This document shows, in pieces, positions 36,235 to 47,919 of a stretch of DNA of 64,000 nt. Origin of the DNA: Anticarsia gemmatalis (taxonomy: Eukaryota > Arthropoda > Insecta > Lepidoptera > Erebidae); contig NC_134753.1 in assembly GCF_050436995.1 (NCBI RefSeq), positions 12,834,001 to 12,898,000 on the forward strand. Direction: 5' to 3'. Numbering within the stretch: the stretch's first letter is position 1; each line of letters starts with the position of its first letter. The notes beneath the pieces were generated by a model, which was not told the origin of the DNA, did no database searches, and saw only the letters and a program-made list of their open reading frames with translations. Both the position numbers and the translations under genes were made by a program.

Positions 36235-36544
36235 TAAGTATGGATTAGTATGGATAGGTATAATAAGTAATAATGTTAGATATTTACGATCACTGCATAA
36301 GTGCATATTATAATGAAACAGTTTTTAACCGAAATAATCACATACTTATCGATTTTACATTTTTCCTGCCACAGTAAAATCAATAAACTCGCGATCAATC
36401 CGGTTAGAAATTGTTTCATTATAAGATGAAGTTATTTATTATTACTTATGTAGGTACTTACCTACATAATATTAAATTACATTTAGGCACAACATATGAT
36501 TTCCTAGTATTTGAATTGAACATTTTTAAAAGTATTTAGGAATA

Positions 36545-36655
36545 ATTTCAACGCACCGAGCCCGCGACCGCAAGCGGACTGTGTGAGCCAGACTGAGCAA
36601 GTGTAGAGTGACGTCACACCGTCACCGAGAGCTAGCGTCGTGCGGTTACAACTTG
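36545..36655 (+). promoter_or_regulatory. GC-rich promoter-like island with CRE
   Basis: CpG-dense block with a perfect palindromic TGACGTCA at 36609-36616 (CRE, bZIP/CREB-ATF type). It is followed by ACACCGTCACCGA (36616-36628), a 13-mer that recurs at 47435-47447. Promoter function is inferred from base composition and the CRE; strand is inferred from the donor downstream. Confidence 0.4.
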
Positions 36656-36784
36656 TTTTACTTATAAATCGAAAACTAATTGACGTATCGAAGTAATTTT
36701 ATCACCAGTATTTTTTATTTTTAAACGAGAATATGGAGTGCTAAAAATATAAATTAGGTAACATTCTCCATTGTAATATTATTA

Positions 36785-36900
36785 ATCTGTGGCCGCACTG
36801 TTCGATGCACTCCGATCTATCCCGCCAATTTCCGCTAGAGTGTCCCCCGAACCTGTGGCCTTGACAGTGTTGACACACTTACCGGTGCATTCCACGCGCT
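36785..36900 (+). promoter_or_regulatory. GC-rich block in the 34-37 kb promoter-like zone
   Basis: Locally GC-rich (TCCCGCCAATTTCCGC, ACCGGTGCATTCC) between the CRE island and the putative first exon. No long ORF. Likely part of the same regulatory or leader region; no individual element is certain. Confidence 0.3.
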
Positions 36901-37189
36901 AAAAACTTAAAAATTAAAATTTTAATCAACCTTACGCAAAAAGGACGCTTGTTTATGGATTTTGTTTTAGTTTTTAGTGTAATTGAATAGTAATAGTTAC
37001 TATTTTGTGTAATAAAGAAGTCATATGAATAAAATGAGCTTTCTACCCATCGAGGTGGCGATCACATCATAAACACGTAAAAACTTAATTATTGTGCATT
37101 GTTTTTCTAAATTCCAAAGTGATTAGTGATGATTATTAATCAAGAAAACTATTAAGTGGTAATAACGTGTAAGTAGGTAGGTTAATGCA

Positions 37190-37268
37190 TTGACCGCACG
37201 AAATATCAGTGTCGTCACAGGATCGAGACGCGCCGGCGCCGAATTCGCGAGCCCTGCTTCGTTGCCGC
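37190..37268 (+). promoter_or_regulatory. Putative non-coding first exon with splice donor
   Basis: A GC/CpG-rich stretch (CGCCGGCGCC, TTCGCGAG) in AT-rich surroundings ends in C|GTAAGTT at 37268/37269, a strong donor. No ORF starts here. I infer a 5' UTR exon of a plus-strand gene whose coding part lies beyond the window, giving a first intron of more than 26 kb. No transcript evidence. Confidence 0.4.
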
Positions 37269-37959
37269 GTAAGTTCCTACCTAATCATTTATTATTTTGT
37301 AGTCATACCTAGTCGAAGTGAGACGTATAAATGAATATTTGCACAAAGTTATAACTTTGATTACACTATTATTTATGTATTGATTAATTAGTATGTATAA
37401 GATTTAATATTCTTTTTTGTCCAGCTTTGTTCTTTTTCTGTTTGTTACATGACTATTAACCTCTAGTCCTACCCATACGTTAAAGGAAATAAGCCATGGG
37501 CGGCTTTTTGTTAATCCTATTTGAGTTAGGTACCTTTTTAAAAATATAATAAGTTACAACAGAGTGATAAAATGTTGCTTATATTACAGTCTTTAAAGAC
37601 GTTTGTCAAGTAGGTAGGTACCTACATTTTAATGTAAAACAAAGCCCTTGGAATTGGGCCGTGTTGTATTTCTTCCGTTCGGTTGGTACCCATGCGGTTT
37701 GAGTCGTTTTCGACCTCTTTTGGTTAGAATTGCTAATGGTCTGTTTAAATAGGAGGTTGAAGGTCTTTTTAATGAAGGTCACAAAAGAAATTGAAAATTC
37801 TTAAACAGAACAAATTTCATGACCATATCATTTACACTAAGTAAATTATTACTATGTTTTATGTAAACACATTCCGCCTTGTTTTCGAGGGTGTAGGCAG
37901 AAATTATGGAACTTCACTTGCTATGATCAGAAACTTTTGAAGAGCTTTTCGATAAGTAG

Positions 37960-38146
37960 GTAGGTACCTACCTAGGTACCTGTTTCCATTCTATTACAAA
38001 TTATTAATCTATCTATCGTGTGGTAAGTGGTCAACCTAGTGCCAAAGTTGTTCAAGCCGCCCGAGAGGCCTTTGACATAGCTTAACTAAATTATCAATTA
38101 ATCATATATTATAGTAGGTAGGTACCTACCTACCTACCTACCTAGT
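37960..38146. repeat. TAGG/CCTA microsatellites and SINE fragment
   Basis: GTAGGTAGGTACCTACCTAGG at about 37957-37980 and TAGGTAGGTACCTACC plus CCTA repeats at 38113-38145 flank an antisense SINE piece (38020-38085: GTGGTCAACCTAGTGCCAAA, TCAAGCCGCCCGAGAGGCC) that matches the SINE at 42880-43050. Confidence 0.55.
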
Positions 38147-39796
38147 TTTTTAGCTGGAAAGTAATAAGTGTGTCAATTTTTTTCTTGTAGGTACCTATTT
38201 GCTTTTAGTCTAGTTTGATACTTACATAATAAAAGTCTAGGCAGTAACAGTTACGAGTTAGCTAGAGCACTAGAGTAAGTTTGTGGTAAACCAATCGTAG
38301 AGTTAGGAAAGAGAAAGTATTGTATAAGTGCTCTGTTAAATAGAGCGATATTAGTTTCTGTAATGTAGTAATAATGGTTCTTTGATTCTTTGTATGGCGA
38401 TAAATATGTTTAAATGATGATTGTCTGTTTGTCACTCGTCCATGGCTAAACTGTTCAACCGATTTTGATGAAACTGCATGGAAAAGTCGTAGGATATCAG
38501 GGGCTACTTGTTCGATTGTTATTATATGTTAACTAAATATCAGCTTGTACGCGACGGCGCGACCAGTGTCATCTGTGCCGAAATGTCACGTAAACAATTT
38601 GAAAAAAGATACACACATAAAATCACGTTTTTCCTCATGGTTGCAAGCGCTCCTTACAAACCTCTTTAGCTTCGTTCAAATTCATACATCTAGTCATCCA
38701 GGACCGCATAGCGCATGATACAAGAATGAAAAAAAATAAAAACAATACAGGTACATTTATTATTACATTCGTGCATTCCTTTAATGAAGACTGACACTAA
38801 GTCCGACCTTATCGATAGCAATTTGCATCAGACAGTTGACAAACTACTTTTTTCGCACAATAACCTTTTCCACTTGTTAATAAAAACCAGTTATTTTGCA
38901 CTTTGCTTCCTTATAGAAAAAATCATCGTCGTCGTTCAAGGCTATCTAGTCATTTAGTCTTTGTTGTTATGCACTAAGTACTAGGAATTGTTCTAGGTAT
39001 GTAGTTAATTGATATGGTGTAATGTATTGTAAGGAAGCTATTTAAAATGGTTACGAAGTTTTGTGTTGCAAAAATTACAGTAGAATATAATGTATTTTAT
39101 TAGGAAAAGTATCAGGTAAGTTTCGTCCTTTCAAATTTTTTGTAGCGGTTGATATTTGGATGTCCATCTTAATATATTTTTTTTAAAACAAACGGCAATA
39201 CTTTTTAAATAATAGTGCCCTAGCCTACGTAGTTTTGTTGTTAGTACAAAGTAGTTGATAAACCCGTTTTTTGCAATACTCACTTAGCTAATTCAAATTA
39301 ATTAAATTATCTATGCAATAATAATTTCTTAAATGACGGTGTTGACTGTGTGTTGAAATACAAACTAATTAGACAATCAGTAGAAAAAATTATTTACATA
39401 ATATACATAACATTAGACAATCAATCAGTCAACACCATATTTCTCTTTCACCAAGACTATTTCATATCCTATGGGACTCCCAACGCCATAGCGGTCCTTT
39501 ACATAGGTATACGCTCCACTGGTTGGGAAAACCCCCATGTCCAATACAGTCCACCGCCCATAATATTGTCTGCGTTGCAGTAAAGTTCAACAACCTTCAC
39601 GCGACTGTACTTTCTTGATACTTTGTATGTATAACAATGACATTTGATGTGTTACTTATTAGTCATTTCATATCTGAAAGTTGTGTTTGCTTCATCTTGG
39701 TTACTTTGTTGCCGGTGTTTGCTCTCAAAGGCTTGCGTTGCGTAGAATATTATACCAGTGTCATTAAAGTTTAAATTACGCAAAAACTTATGAACG

Positions 39797-39969
39797 ATAG
39801 CTTGATTCTCTACCACTATTGACTATTGACAACCGGCTAGCTATCGAGAAATTTTGTAAGAAAATCTGTTCAGCGACTCCAATGTGCATCGTAGAAACTA
39901 TTTTGCCAGTCCATTTTAAATGTCCAACTTTCGATACTCGACAGTACCGACTGTAGAGAATCGCGCTAC
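39797..39969 (-). mobile_element. MITE copy (family A), best-preserved ends
   Basis: Ends ATAGCTTGATTCTCTACCAC and, on the other strand, GTAGCGCGATTCTCTACAG form imperfect terminal inverted repeats of about 17 bp. The interior shares GCTAGCTATCGAG and GAAACTATTTTGCCAGT with the 31-33 kb copies. No ORF. Confidence 0.7.
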
Positions 39970-40480
39970 GGGTTTATTAATGCGATTTTTTTTTATTGTG
40001 ATCAGTGTATCTATATGTTCGAGTACCTATATAGAAAGTCAAAATAAGTAATCATGTATCAAAGAACGCTGCATTATTTCCCAGTTTACATTTTTGATGC
40101 ATATAGAAGGTGCATAGTTAGTTAGGTAGGTATACTGTAAACTCTGATTCCTAATGTGAGAATAAGTGAAAACTAAAATAAACCACTTATTACAACGATC
40201 TCCACATTTTAAAATAAACTCATGATTCTCATCCACAGTCATACATCTCTTCTTATAGAATTAGCTATAAGACAATCTTTGCATAATTACGTAGAACCAA
40301 CTGTAAGTAAGTTATCTTATTGCACTTAAAAATAAACCCCCTGGTTAAATACATACCTTTCAAAGAAAATGTCCATAAACAAACAAAGATATTGCAAGTT
40401 TTCATAGTAACTATTGACACAGTTCCCTATATGTGAAAACCAGAATAACCACAATTGATAACTGGTTAAATGCCAGTTCG

Positions 40481-40525
40481 CACATAAATTGAACGTAACT
40501 TAAGTGCACATGCACTTAGTTGTAT
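40481..40525. promoter_or_regulatory. AGTGC-palindrome block 1
   Basis: AAGTGCACATGCACTTAGT at 40502-40520, nearly palindromic around CA. First in a series in the putative intron; function unknown. Confidence 0.45.
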
Positions 40526-41082
40526 GACTCGATGAACAAAGTTCAATAGAATATTATAATATTAGATAGTAACAGATCTTTTGTTTTAGGGAAGGTCTAA
40601 TAAAATTTCGTGAGGATATATTACTAAATGTAGATATGTGTGTTTGTGACTCTTTCGTGCAATATCTACGCATTAGGATACGCGACTTATCGCAAACACG
40701 CATTTTTCCTAATTAATATACGAAAAACTTGCAACGCGAAAGTTTAAAACTTCTGTACGCAAAAATTTTCATGAAATTTTTGGTACACAGGTAGTACCTA
40801 CATAGCCTGGATTACGGCTAGGATACTACTTATTTTATTACTTAATGATACTTCGTATTTAGTTGTGGTCTGCGGTTAGGCAAGCAATTTTAAAATTCTT
40901 TTTTCCATAAATGAAGTAAATCTTTGTTCTTACAATGGAATGACAAAGCTTATAAATCATTCACTTCATAAATATGTAACCTAGTTAATGAATAAAATAT
41001 CTCGTAAAGAAAAAAACTAGACAACAAAGGAAATCTCACCGTTTACGTACAGCAAATAATTACCGACACCGTAAACTGGTCC

Positions 41083-41134
41083 GAGTGCATTCTCAGTGCA
41101 CGTGCACTTAAAACGCACTAACGGTTGTAATTAT
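41083..41134. promoter_or_regulatory. AGTGC-palindrome block 2, perfect CACGTG core
   Basis: GAGTGCATTCTC, then AGTGCACGTGCACT (41095-41108, perfect palindrome with an E-box core), then TAAAACGCACTAACGG. E-box binders are bHLH factors in general; which factor, if any, is unknown. Confidence 0.5.
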
Positions 41135-41664
41135 GTACTTTTGTTTTTTTCTTTGTTGCGGACTGAAGTGTGATAGACAGCCCAATTCAGTTTGTGTAAC
41201 TGTTTCGCGCTTTCAACAATAAACAGTAAAAAATGAAGTCTGTTAAATGAAAAGCCATGACAATCATGACGATTTAAACTGATAATTCAGTTTTTAGACA
41301 GTGGCTATGCTGAAGTATAGACCTAATTAATATATTTTTGTTTATTAACATAGAGATGAAGCCAAGATGATCTTTAAGATTACTTAAAATACAGTTCAGC
41401 AGTTCGGTGCATTTAAAACGAAAATATTTACAATCAAGAAACTTAAAAAATATATTAGTATTTCGAGTTGGCACAAAACAATGTCACCTTTCACAGTCAC
41501 TATCAAAACAAGCATCAGCAAGTTTATAACAAAACATATTTTTATACCCATTAACTCTTGGGTTAAATACAAAGTCATACATATTAAGAATCAAACATTT
41601 CCATCAGATAATTGCCAACTATGTCATATGACTAATCATTAACGAGAAAAAAGTTAATGTAATT

Positions 41665-41712
41665 GAGTCCACTCAGTGCGAATTGAGTGCAAATTAAGTG
41701 CACATGTACTCT
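41665..41712. promoter_or_regulatory. AGTGC block 3
   Basis: GAGTCCACTCAGTGCG, TGAGTGCAAAT and AAGTGCACATGTACT (41696-41710): three or four AGTGC half-sites in 48 bp. Confidence 0.45.
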
Positions 41713-42879
41713 GAATCATATGGCTGTATCCTGTTTTATTGTGTCAATGATGAATGATAACTGCATTGTTCTGGATTTGGGTCTGGATCTGGGTTCATAC
41801 CCATTGTCTCTGCCTTTCTGTGTGGTTAGTGGTTATGTTTTTTTAATGGAATAAACTAATATTCCTGTCCCTAGACCTCTGTTTCAAATAAAAGCCTTTT
41901 ACGATGCAAGTTTGTTGGCTGTTACGTTATGTTTGCAACAAGAAATAGGTCAAAATAATATACAACTGTTCTTAAATTTCAAAACCTAACTTTATAAATT
42001 AAAACTTAATGTTAACATGGTTTCGACTTGAAATAGTCTTTCGAGTCATAATAACATAATAAATACAGCTCTGTAGGCACATTTGGTTTATTGGTTTAAA
42101 ATATTATGTATTAGTAATAATAGGTACCTACGTGGTACGTTATACATATTCAATACTTATATATGTGTACATTTATTTATATACGGGCTTAATCGCTCGC
42201 TAATATTATAGAAATTAGGTATGCCTGAATAAACAAACATGATGTAAATGTGAATGCATTTAAGGAAAATTGAATCAAAATAACTTTTCTAAAAATATGC
42301 TTATATCAGTGCAAATCTCAGTGGAAATCTTGTACAGGAATCCGATAAATATTATTTAATGATAAATTAGAAGTTGATTAAAAATTGTACTGATAACTTT
42401 CCATTGACATACATAGATAACGTTGAGTACATTCAAAACTCCCACAAAACGCCCGGATGTAGATATGTATGTATCATTATTTTATGTAACAAAAGCATGT
42501 AATTGAAATAATCAAATTGCATGTACTTAATGTACTTATATTAAACTCTATGTATGTTATTCTTATTTGCTGTAAAACTTTGAAAAGATTTAAAACGTTA
42601 AGCCTATACCACGGATCTCTGAAGACTTTACTTCGGAACCGACCTTGAACGGAATACTAGTATGCTTATCACGTAACTCAGTTGACAACAAGTGTACGTC
42701 AAATTGATGTTTAATTCAGTACATTGCTTCGCTGCTTTGACGTAACGTGTTAATCACTAAAATCTCAGGAAGAAAACTATGTACAGCAAAGTGGCTTTCA
42801 AATAGTGGTCAATTGAGATACATGATATTAAAATAATGCAATGCCATCCTAATTAACGCGGTCATTATATAGATGGGTG

Positions 42880-43050
42880 ACCGCTTAGTGGTATTTGAAC
42901 TGAGCGTCTCCGTGCTTCGGAGGGCACGTTAAAAGTCGGTCCCCGTTGTTATCAATCAAGATAACAGTCGTTAAGCCATCTCAAGGGCCTTTCGGGCGGC
43001 TTGAACAACTTTGACACTAGTTTGAACACTAACCAAACGATAGATATCTC
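42880..43050 (+). mobile_element. SINE-type repeat
   Basis: GGTGACCGCTTAGTGGTATT, CCGTGCTTCGGAGGGCACG, TTAAAAGTCGGTCCCCG, then TTCGGGCGGCTTGAACAACT and CTAACCAAACGATAGAT: a common lepidopteran SINE-like unit. The copy near 38050 is in the opposite orientation. Confidence 0.65.
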
Positions 43051-43551
43051 TCTAAATTAACCTTATAAAAGAACTTAGTACATGAAATTATGTGATAAGC
43101 CTAGTGATAAATGCTATAAAAGAAGTTCAAGACAAGATAGCTGTTCAGTATAAGTCAGGGTATCTTTCCTGGTATCTGTCTTCGCTTCACGCCTAGGGAA
43201 ATCAAATATTTAACGTAGACTAGATATTTTATCGGCTGCCTCCGTTTGTATTCATGCTCGAAAAGTATCTTAGTTTAAAGAGAAGGTCTGAAGAGTAAAA
43301 AGACATAAAAAAATAAGAACAATCGCGATCGTTATGCACGAGGGTGTAGGCAGAAATGCTTTTACGTTTCACCATCAACAAAGTTTGTCCCGTGGGAGAA
43401 TATTCTCACATAAATGAAAAGCCTTTTACTACTTTACCCGAGCTGGGAGCCTATCGCATATCGCAGTGCATTGTTTTCTCTCTAAGATTATAGTGATTAA
43501 CACGTAACGTAAGGGCTGCAATGTACGCAACTAAATAGTGACTACCAATTT

Positions 43552-43635
43552 AATGCAGGTACACTAGTTGCCAACTGAGAAACGTGATGCCTATACTGGA
43601 AATAGAACCGGAATCCTCGTGATCAGCAGTCGCAA
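43552..43635 (-). mobile_element. SINE fragment (antisense)
   Basis: Minus strand: GACTGCTGATCACGAGGATT, CGGTTCTATTTCC, then GTTGGCAACTAGTG. Same family as 44540-44665, opposite strand. Confidence 0.5.
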
Positions 43636-43914
43636 AAACCCTTCAAAATAATTCACAAATATATTTCTATAGTACAACATAACCTATTGATTTTCACGTA
43701 ACGTCTTGTAAGGTATCTAAGAATGCCACATCAATGACTAGCATTACATGGCCGATGTCGTAATGCAATACGTCACTGAACCGACTGTATTCAATACAAT
43801 AGTTATTTGTGATCGCTTGTACAGTTAAATTTTAAACAAACCAACGTGAATTTTGTTTCGGTAATTGATGCGTTATAAGCGTGGATTTCATAGTAAACGG
43901 AGTTTAATTTTGTC

Positions 43915-44010
43915 CTTATGACAAGATGTATGAAGCATTTGAGGTTTGTATAAATCGTATCAAGTGGCGTTCTCTGGTGTCTGTCTACCACTATAAAATG
44001 AAGACATGAT
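43915..44010 (+). mobile_element. RTE LINE tail fragment
   Basis: TGACAAGATGTATGAAGCAT, then CAAGTGGCGTTCTCTGGTG and TCTGTCTACC, matching the tail at 2400-2480 but decayed. Confidence 0.5.
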
Positions 44011-44391
44011 TTTATTTGTTAAAAATAACCATTATTTAAATTTTATAATTTGATAACTAATTACATTGAGGAAATATTTAATTAATAAAGAAATAATGTT
44101 CTTGCTGGATAGTGAGATGGGTATTGACATTGACATAACAAACATTCACAATAATTACATTAATAAAATCTAATTAAAACAAATATCACATAAGTAAACA
44201 ATTATTGCTTGTGGGAATCGGACAAACAATATACAGTACAATGGTACCGTCATAGTTCAGTCATTACACAGCATCAATCTTCATAATTCTAAACAGACCT
44301 TAAACATGCAACCGAGACAACCTTTCTTCATTTGACCGTTACCAAGATTGAGCAACAAAAACCGCACAACGAGTTGTCAGGTAAGTTGTTC

Positions 44392-44468
44392 GAGTGCATT
44401 CTCGGTGCGTTATGAGTGCACGTGCACTTGACCGGACAATCACCTCCGCGCTAATTTAGTAGGGTCAC
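44392..44468. promoter_or_regulatory. AGTGC-palindrome block 4, perfect CACGTG core
   Basis: GAGTGCATTCTCGGTGCG, then AGTGCACGTGCACT (44415-44428), TGACCGGACAATCACC and GGGTCACCATTCA. A consensus donor CAG|GTAAGT lies just before it (44378-44386). Confidence 0.5.
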
Positions 44469-44539
44469 CATTCACTGGTCTTTAAGTATTGATTCAATGA
44501 CGTAATAATCACTACTTTAGCGGTGTAGTCCTAGTTTAT

Positions 44540-44665
44540 ACGTGACTGCTGATCGCGAGATAACGGATTCGATTTCCGGGTGACACAGTGTTGATAGGTC
44601 TTTCCAACTTATGTTTTAATTGGTTATATTAGCCATATAGGTAATTGGCAACTAGCACCGATTTT
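44540..44665 (+). mobile_element. SINE fragment
   Basis: GTGACTGCTGATCGCGAGAT, B-box-like GGATTCGATTTCCGG, GTAATTGGCAACTAGCACC. Inverted partner near 43590. Confidence 0.5.
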
Positions 44666-45184
44666 GTAAATAAATTTCAAGGCTGTATTCTGATTAAATA
44701 CATGCTTGAACAATAAAATTATAAAAACTTGCAATATAGTTACACATCGATACTAAAACGATGAACATTTTTATACCAGTTTCTGCAGATTCTTATGATT
44801 CGTTTTGGCCTAGTTATTGAGTACTAGTCAAGGTCTGCTCGACACGGTATAATTCAGATCGAACTGAGTTGCATTTAATATTCACTGTTAATTGTTGGTG
44901 CTGATTCATCTGTTGATTAGATGCAGCTGCTCAGTGCAATGCTAAATTTAGTTATGAGTCCTTTTATTTAAGAATTCATTGCATAAATGTGTCATAATGT
45001 GATCATCAATAGTAGGTAGATCATCATTACATATATTCATTGTACATAAGTAATCTTTGAAGTCACATAATTGATAGCTAAACTGGGCGATATAGCGAAT
45101 GGCTATAAGTTGTAATACATACTCAGGAAATTCATATTTTTAAGCAATATTCATTACAATAATATTTTAATGATGTGATTATAT

Positions 45185-45215
45185 TCTCGCCAAGCTGTGC
45201 AGCTTGTTGGCGAGA
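45185..45215. repeat. Stem-loop with 3-nt bulge
   Basis: TCTCGCCAAGCTG, TG, CAGCTT-GTT-GGCGAGA: 13 paired bases, GC-rich in an AT-rich setting. Confidence 0.7.
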
Positions 45216-45481
45216 TACATTCGTTTATATTAATACACCATTCTTATGGCTTATTACGTTATTTGATCCATAGAAAACATGAGTTTTGTGTTTTCTATGA
45301 TTTGATTTACAAGTTCATAAAATACATTATTATTGCGTTAGTGCGTTAATGCTTTTATGAATCCCTAATATAATTTCTTAACTTTTTGACCATGACCAAA
45401 CCAACTAGCAAACAGCAAAACAAATGATTAAAAATTAATCAACAAACAAGAATCTCGTCATACACTCGATATTGCGTAGAG

Positions 45482-45596
45482 TTGAGTGCAATCTGTGTAT
45501 TGGTCAGTGCACTCAGTGCGTATGCACTCAGCCGGCCGATTACCTTTGTACTCATTACCGCGTCACGGTAGGGTTACCATCATTGCACAGTGTAAT
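45482..45596. promoter_or_regulatory. AGTGC block 5
   Basis: GAGTGCAATC, CAGTGCACTCAGTGCGTATG, GCACTCAGCCGGCCGATTAC, then GGGTTACCATCA. The downstream part aligns with block 4. Confidence 0.45.
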
Positions 45597-46269
45597 GAAA
45601 TATCGATATCCATCAATGTATATGTTTGCTTTTTATTATGTCGGTACATTTTAAATATCAGCTCAAAAATAAAAGTTATTTGCATTATCCGAGCGATTAA
45701 CGCCTGTTATAGCTGGTATCCTAACGTGTAGACTAAATTGTAGGTAATACATTTATGTTTCATTGATATGAACCACTATTTTGACTTTCACCGACTGTGC
45801 CTATGAGAGTGTCGCTAAACCGCATTAGAAAAAAGAATTTGTGTAGTTATGATACACAATGTTCTCAATAAATGGCGAATACATTTTATTCTTAGAAAAA
45901 GTACCGGAAAGTTATTAAGGAAACGTTTAAGAAAGAGCATACAATTAGGCATTCTAAGAAAGTTTATAAATACTTCGACAGTTATTATAATATTACATTT
46001 AAACGTGAGCCAAAATCTATCTAAATGTAGGTAGGTAGGTATATATACTTATCAACATAATATCCTTTTATTGTATCATTCATCTGTCGAGTACTACACA
46101 CCTGTCCATCTTTACATCACTGCCACTGGTTAGATCACTATTGAATATCAAACTATACAAGCACAAAAGGTCAATGTTTTGACTCAAACGTGTTCATTGT
46201 GCATTGTATTCAACGTTTTTCTAAATATTTTCGTAAGTTATTGTCAATAGAAGTGACTTCTGTATGGGC

Positions 46270-46410
46270 CGAGTGCGTTTTAAGTGCAGATGTACTGAAG
46301 CGGGTGATGTCTTGAGTACAAGTGTACTGAGACGGGCGGTCTGTACGAAATATTGATTACATTACGAGCGTACGTTTCCGGGTAAGGTTACGATACTATC
46401 TGTGGAGATA
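46270..46410. promoter_or_regulatory. AGTGC block 6 (double)
   Basis: GAGTGCGTTTTAAGTGCAGA with TGTACT, then GAGTACAAGTGTACTGAGAC with GGGCGG, followed by GGGTAAGGTTACGATACTAT. Two degenerate cores in tandem. Confidence 0.4.
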
Positions 46411-47434
46411 TTTTGGGGTATTTTAGCGTGTTTGTTTGTAATAGAGATGTTTGTTAGTATATGAGTGAATGGTAATAAGATTATTGATATTATAGTACCT
46501 ATACTGTTTCTGTTATCTAACCAGGAAAAAACTAAAAACAGTGTAGTTGATATCTTGGTACTAGACTTTCGAGTAGGGGATATTGACGTATATTCTTGGC
46601 GAAAGAATATAGCGCCATAAATACCTAGTATACTGGATGCTATTTCTTATGGTGCAAAATATACTCCCCAAAAGGCATGATTAGTTGCAGAAAAGAGCTT
46701 GCTAGACCGCATTAAAAAGAGACAGTCAGAAGTATATGTCCTTAATTGACTTGTAGATTTTATATCAAACAGCTATGTAAATATTCAGGTAACCTTTTAA
46801 TAGTAGTTCACCTATATAGTCGCCTAAAATTGCCAGGTCAATAAAGGTTCTCATTAAAGCAATAACGTTTTATTACTCTCATTGTGAATGTAATTTAATA
46901 CGGTTGAAGTTTAATTGATTGACGTCACGTATGGGATTAATGGTTTAATCTTTAGGTTAAGTGTACGTACAACAATGTAAGGTAATACAGTCGGTTAAGA
47001 ATATTTCCGGGAAATTACTTTTTTGTCTTTCGAGTAACGTACACCAACGGGAGCTATATTAAAATGGGTGCATATCTTTAGATAGAACCTTAATAGCTTA
47101 AGTTCCCATGGTTCCCGGGTGTACAATTTTTGTATGCAAAATTTCATGAAAAGTTGAGTGGTTTAGCCCTGAAATATGAAGTGTATAGTGGCTTAACACA
47201 CAAACTTGAATAGTGTATGTTCCAAAAGATCCTTAAATCTCATAAAATGATAAAAGCATTGAGTATGTTTTTAATAAGAAGTGAGGAATTTGATATTGGT
47301 AATTGACGACAGAAATGTAGATAGACAGCAAGATCTCTTGCGGTTACTGATGAATAAACCAGGAGTAAATAAGCGTGATGCTACAAAATAAAAGAAAGGA
47401 AATAAAAGAATAAGCTTGTAAACATATTTCCACA

Positions 47435-47510
47435 ACACCGTCACCGAACCTTGTACTTTGCGTGACGGTGTGACCTAACACGCACTTGGCCAATTATTTA
47501 CTATTTCGTC
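47435..47510. promoter_or_regulatory. Hairpin plus degenerate AGTGC block 7
   Basis: 10-bp inverted repeat ACACCGTCAC/GTGACGGTGT (47435-47444, 47462-47471), then CGCACTTGGCCAATTATTTA (from 47481), which resembles the right part of blocks 4 and 5. Confidence 0.35.
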
Positions 47511-47919
47511 GATGTAAAGCGTAAGTACTGAACAGTCTTGTAAAAAAATATTCTCGAATGTTGAAAACATCATTATATTCAGGGCCAGATTTAACATAAA
47601 TATTAGGTTTTGAGATTAGTAAGATTATGTTATCATTTGGAGTTTATATGTCGCTGTATTTTAAAATAAATATTTTCTTCTAATATTGTAAATTTTTCAT
47701 TAAATTAAATCTAATAAAAACCGGACCAATAAACCGGGCTTCTTATATTTCCGGAACCGCAGTTACTACATACCATTGTAGTTTTAAAAAGTGGTCAAGT
47801 GCGTGTCGATATCAAGAAAGATTTATCCCACAAACTTATTCACTTCTGCATTAAATACGTTCAACGAGTTATTAGGACTCTAGCTAAATAACATTTTCAA
47901 TCTACACTATCTACACTAA

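Noticed and set aside
37957..38145. TAGG/CCTA runs as telomere-like TTAGG
   Set aside because: Four-base units with GGTACC palindromic centres; ordinary microsatellites that recur in this genome (for example near 27298 and 33175).
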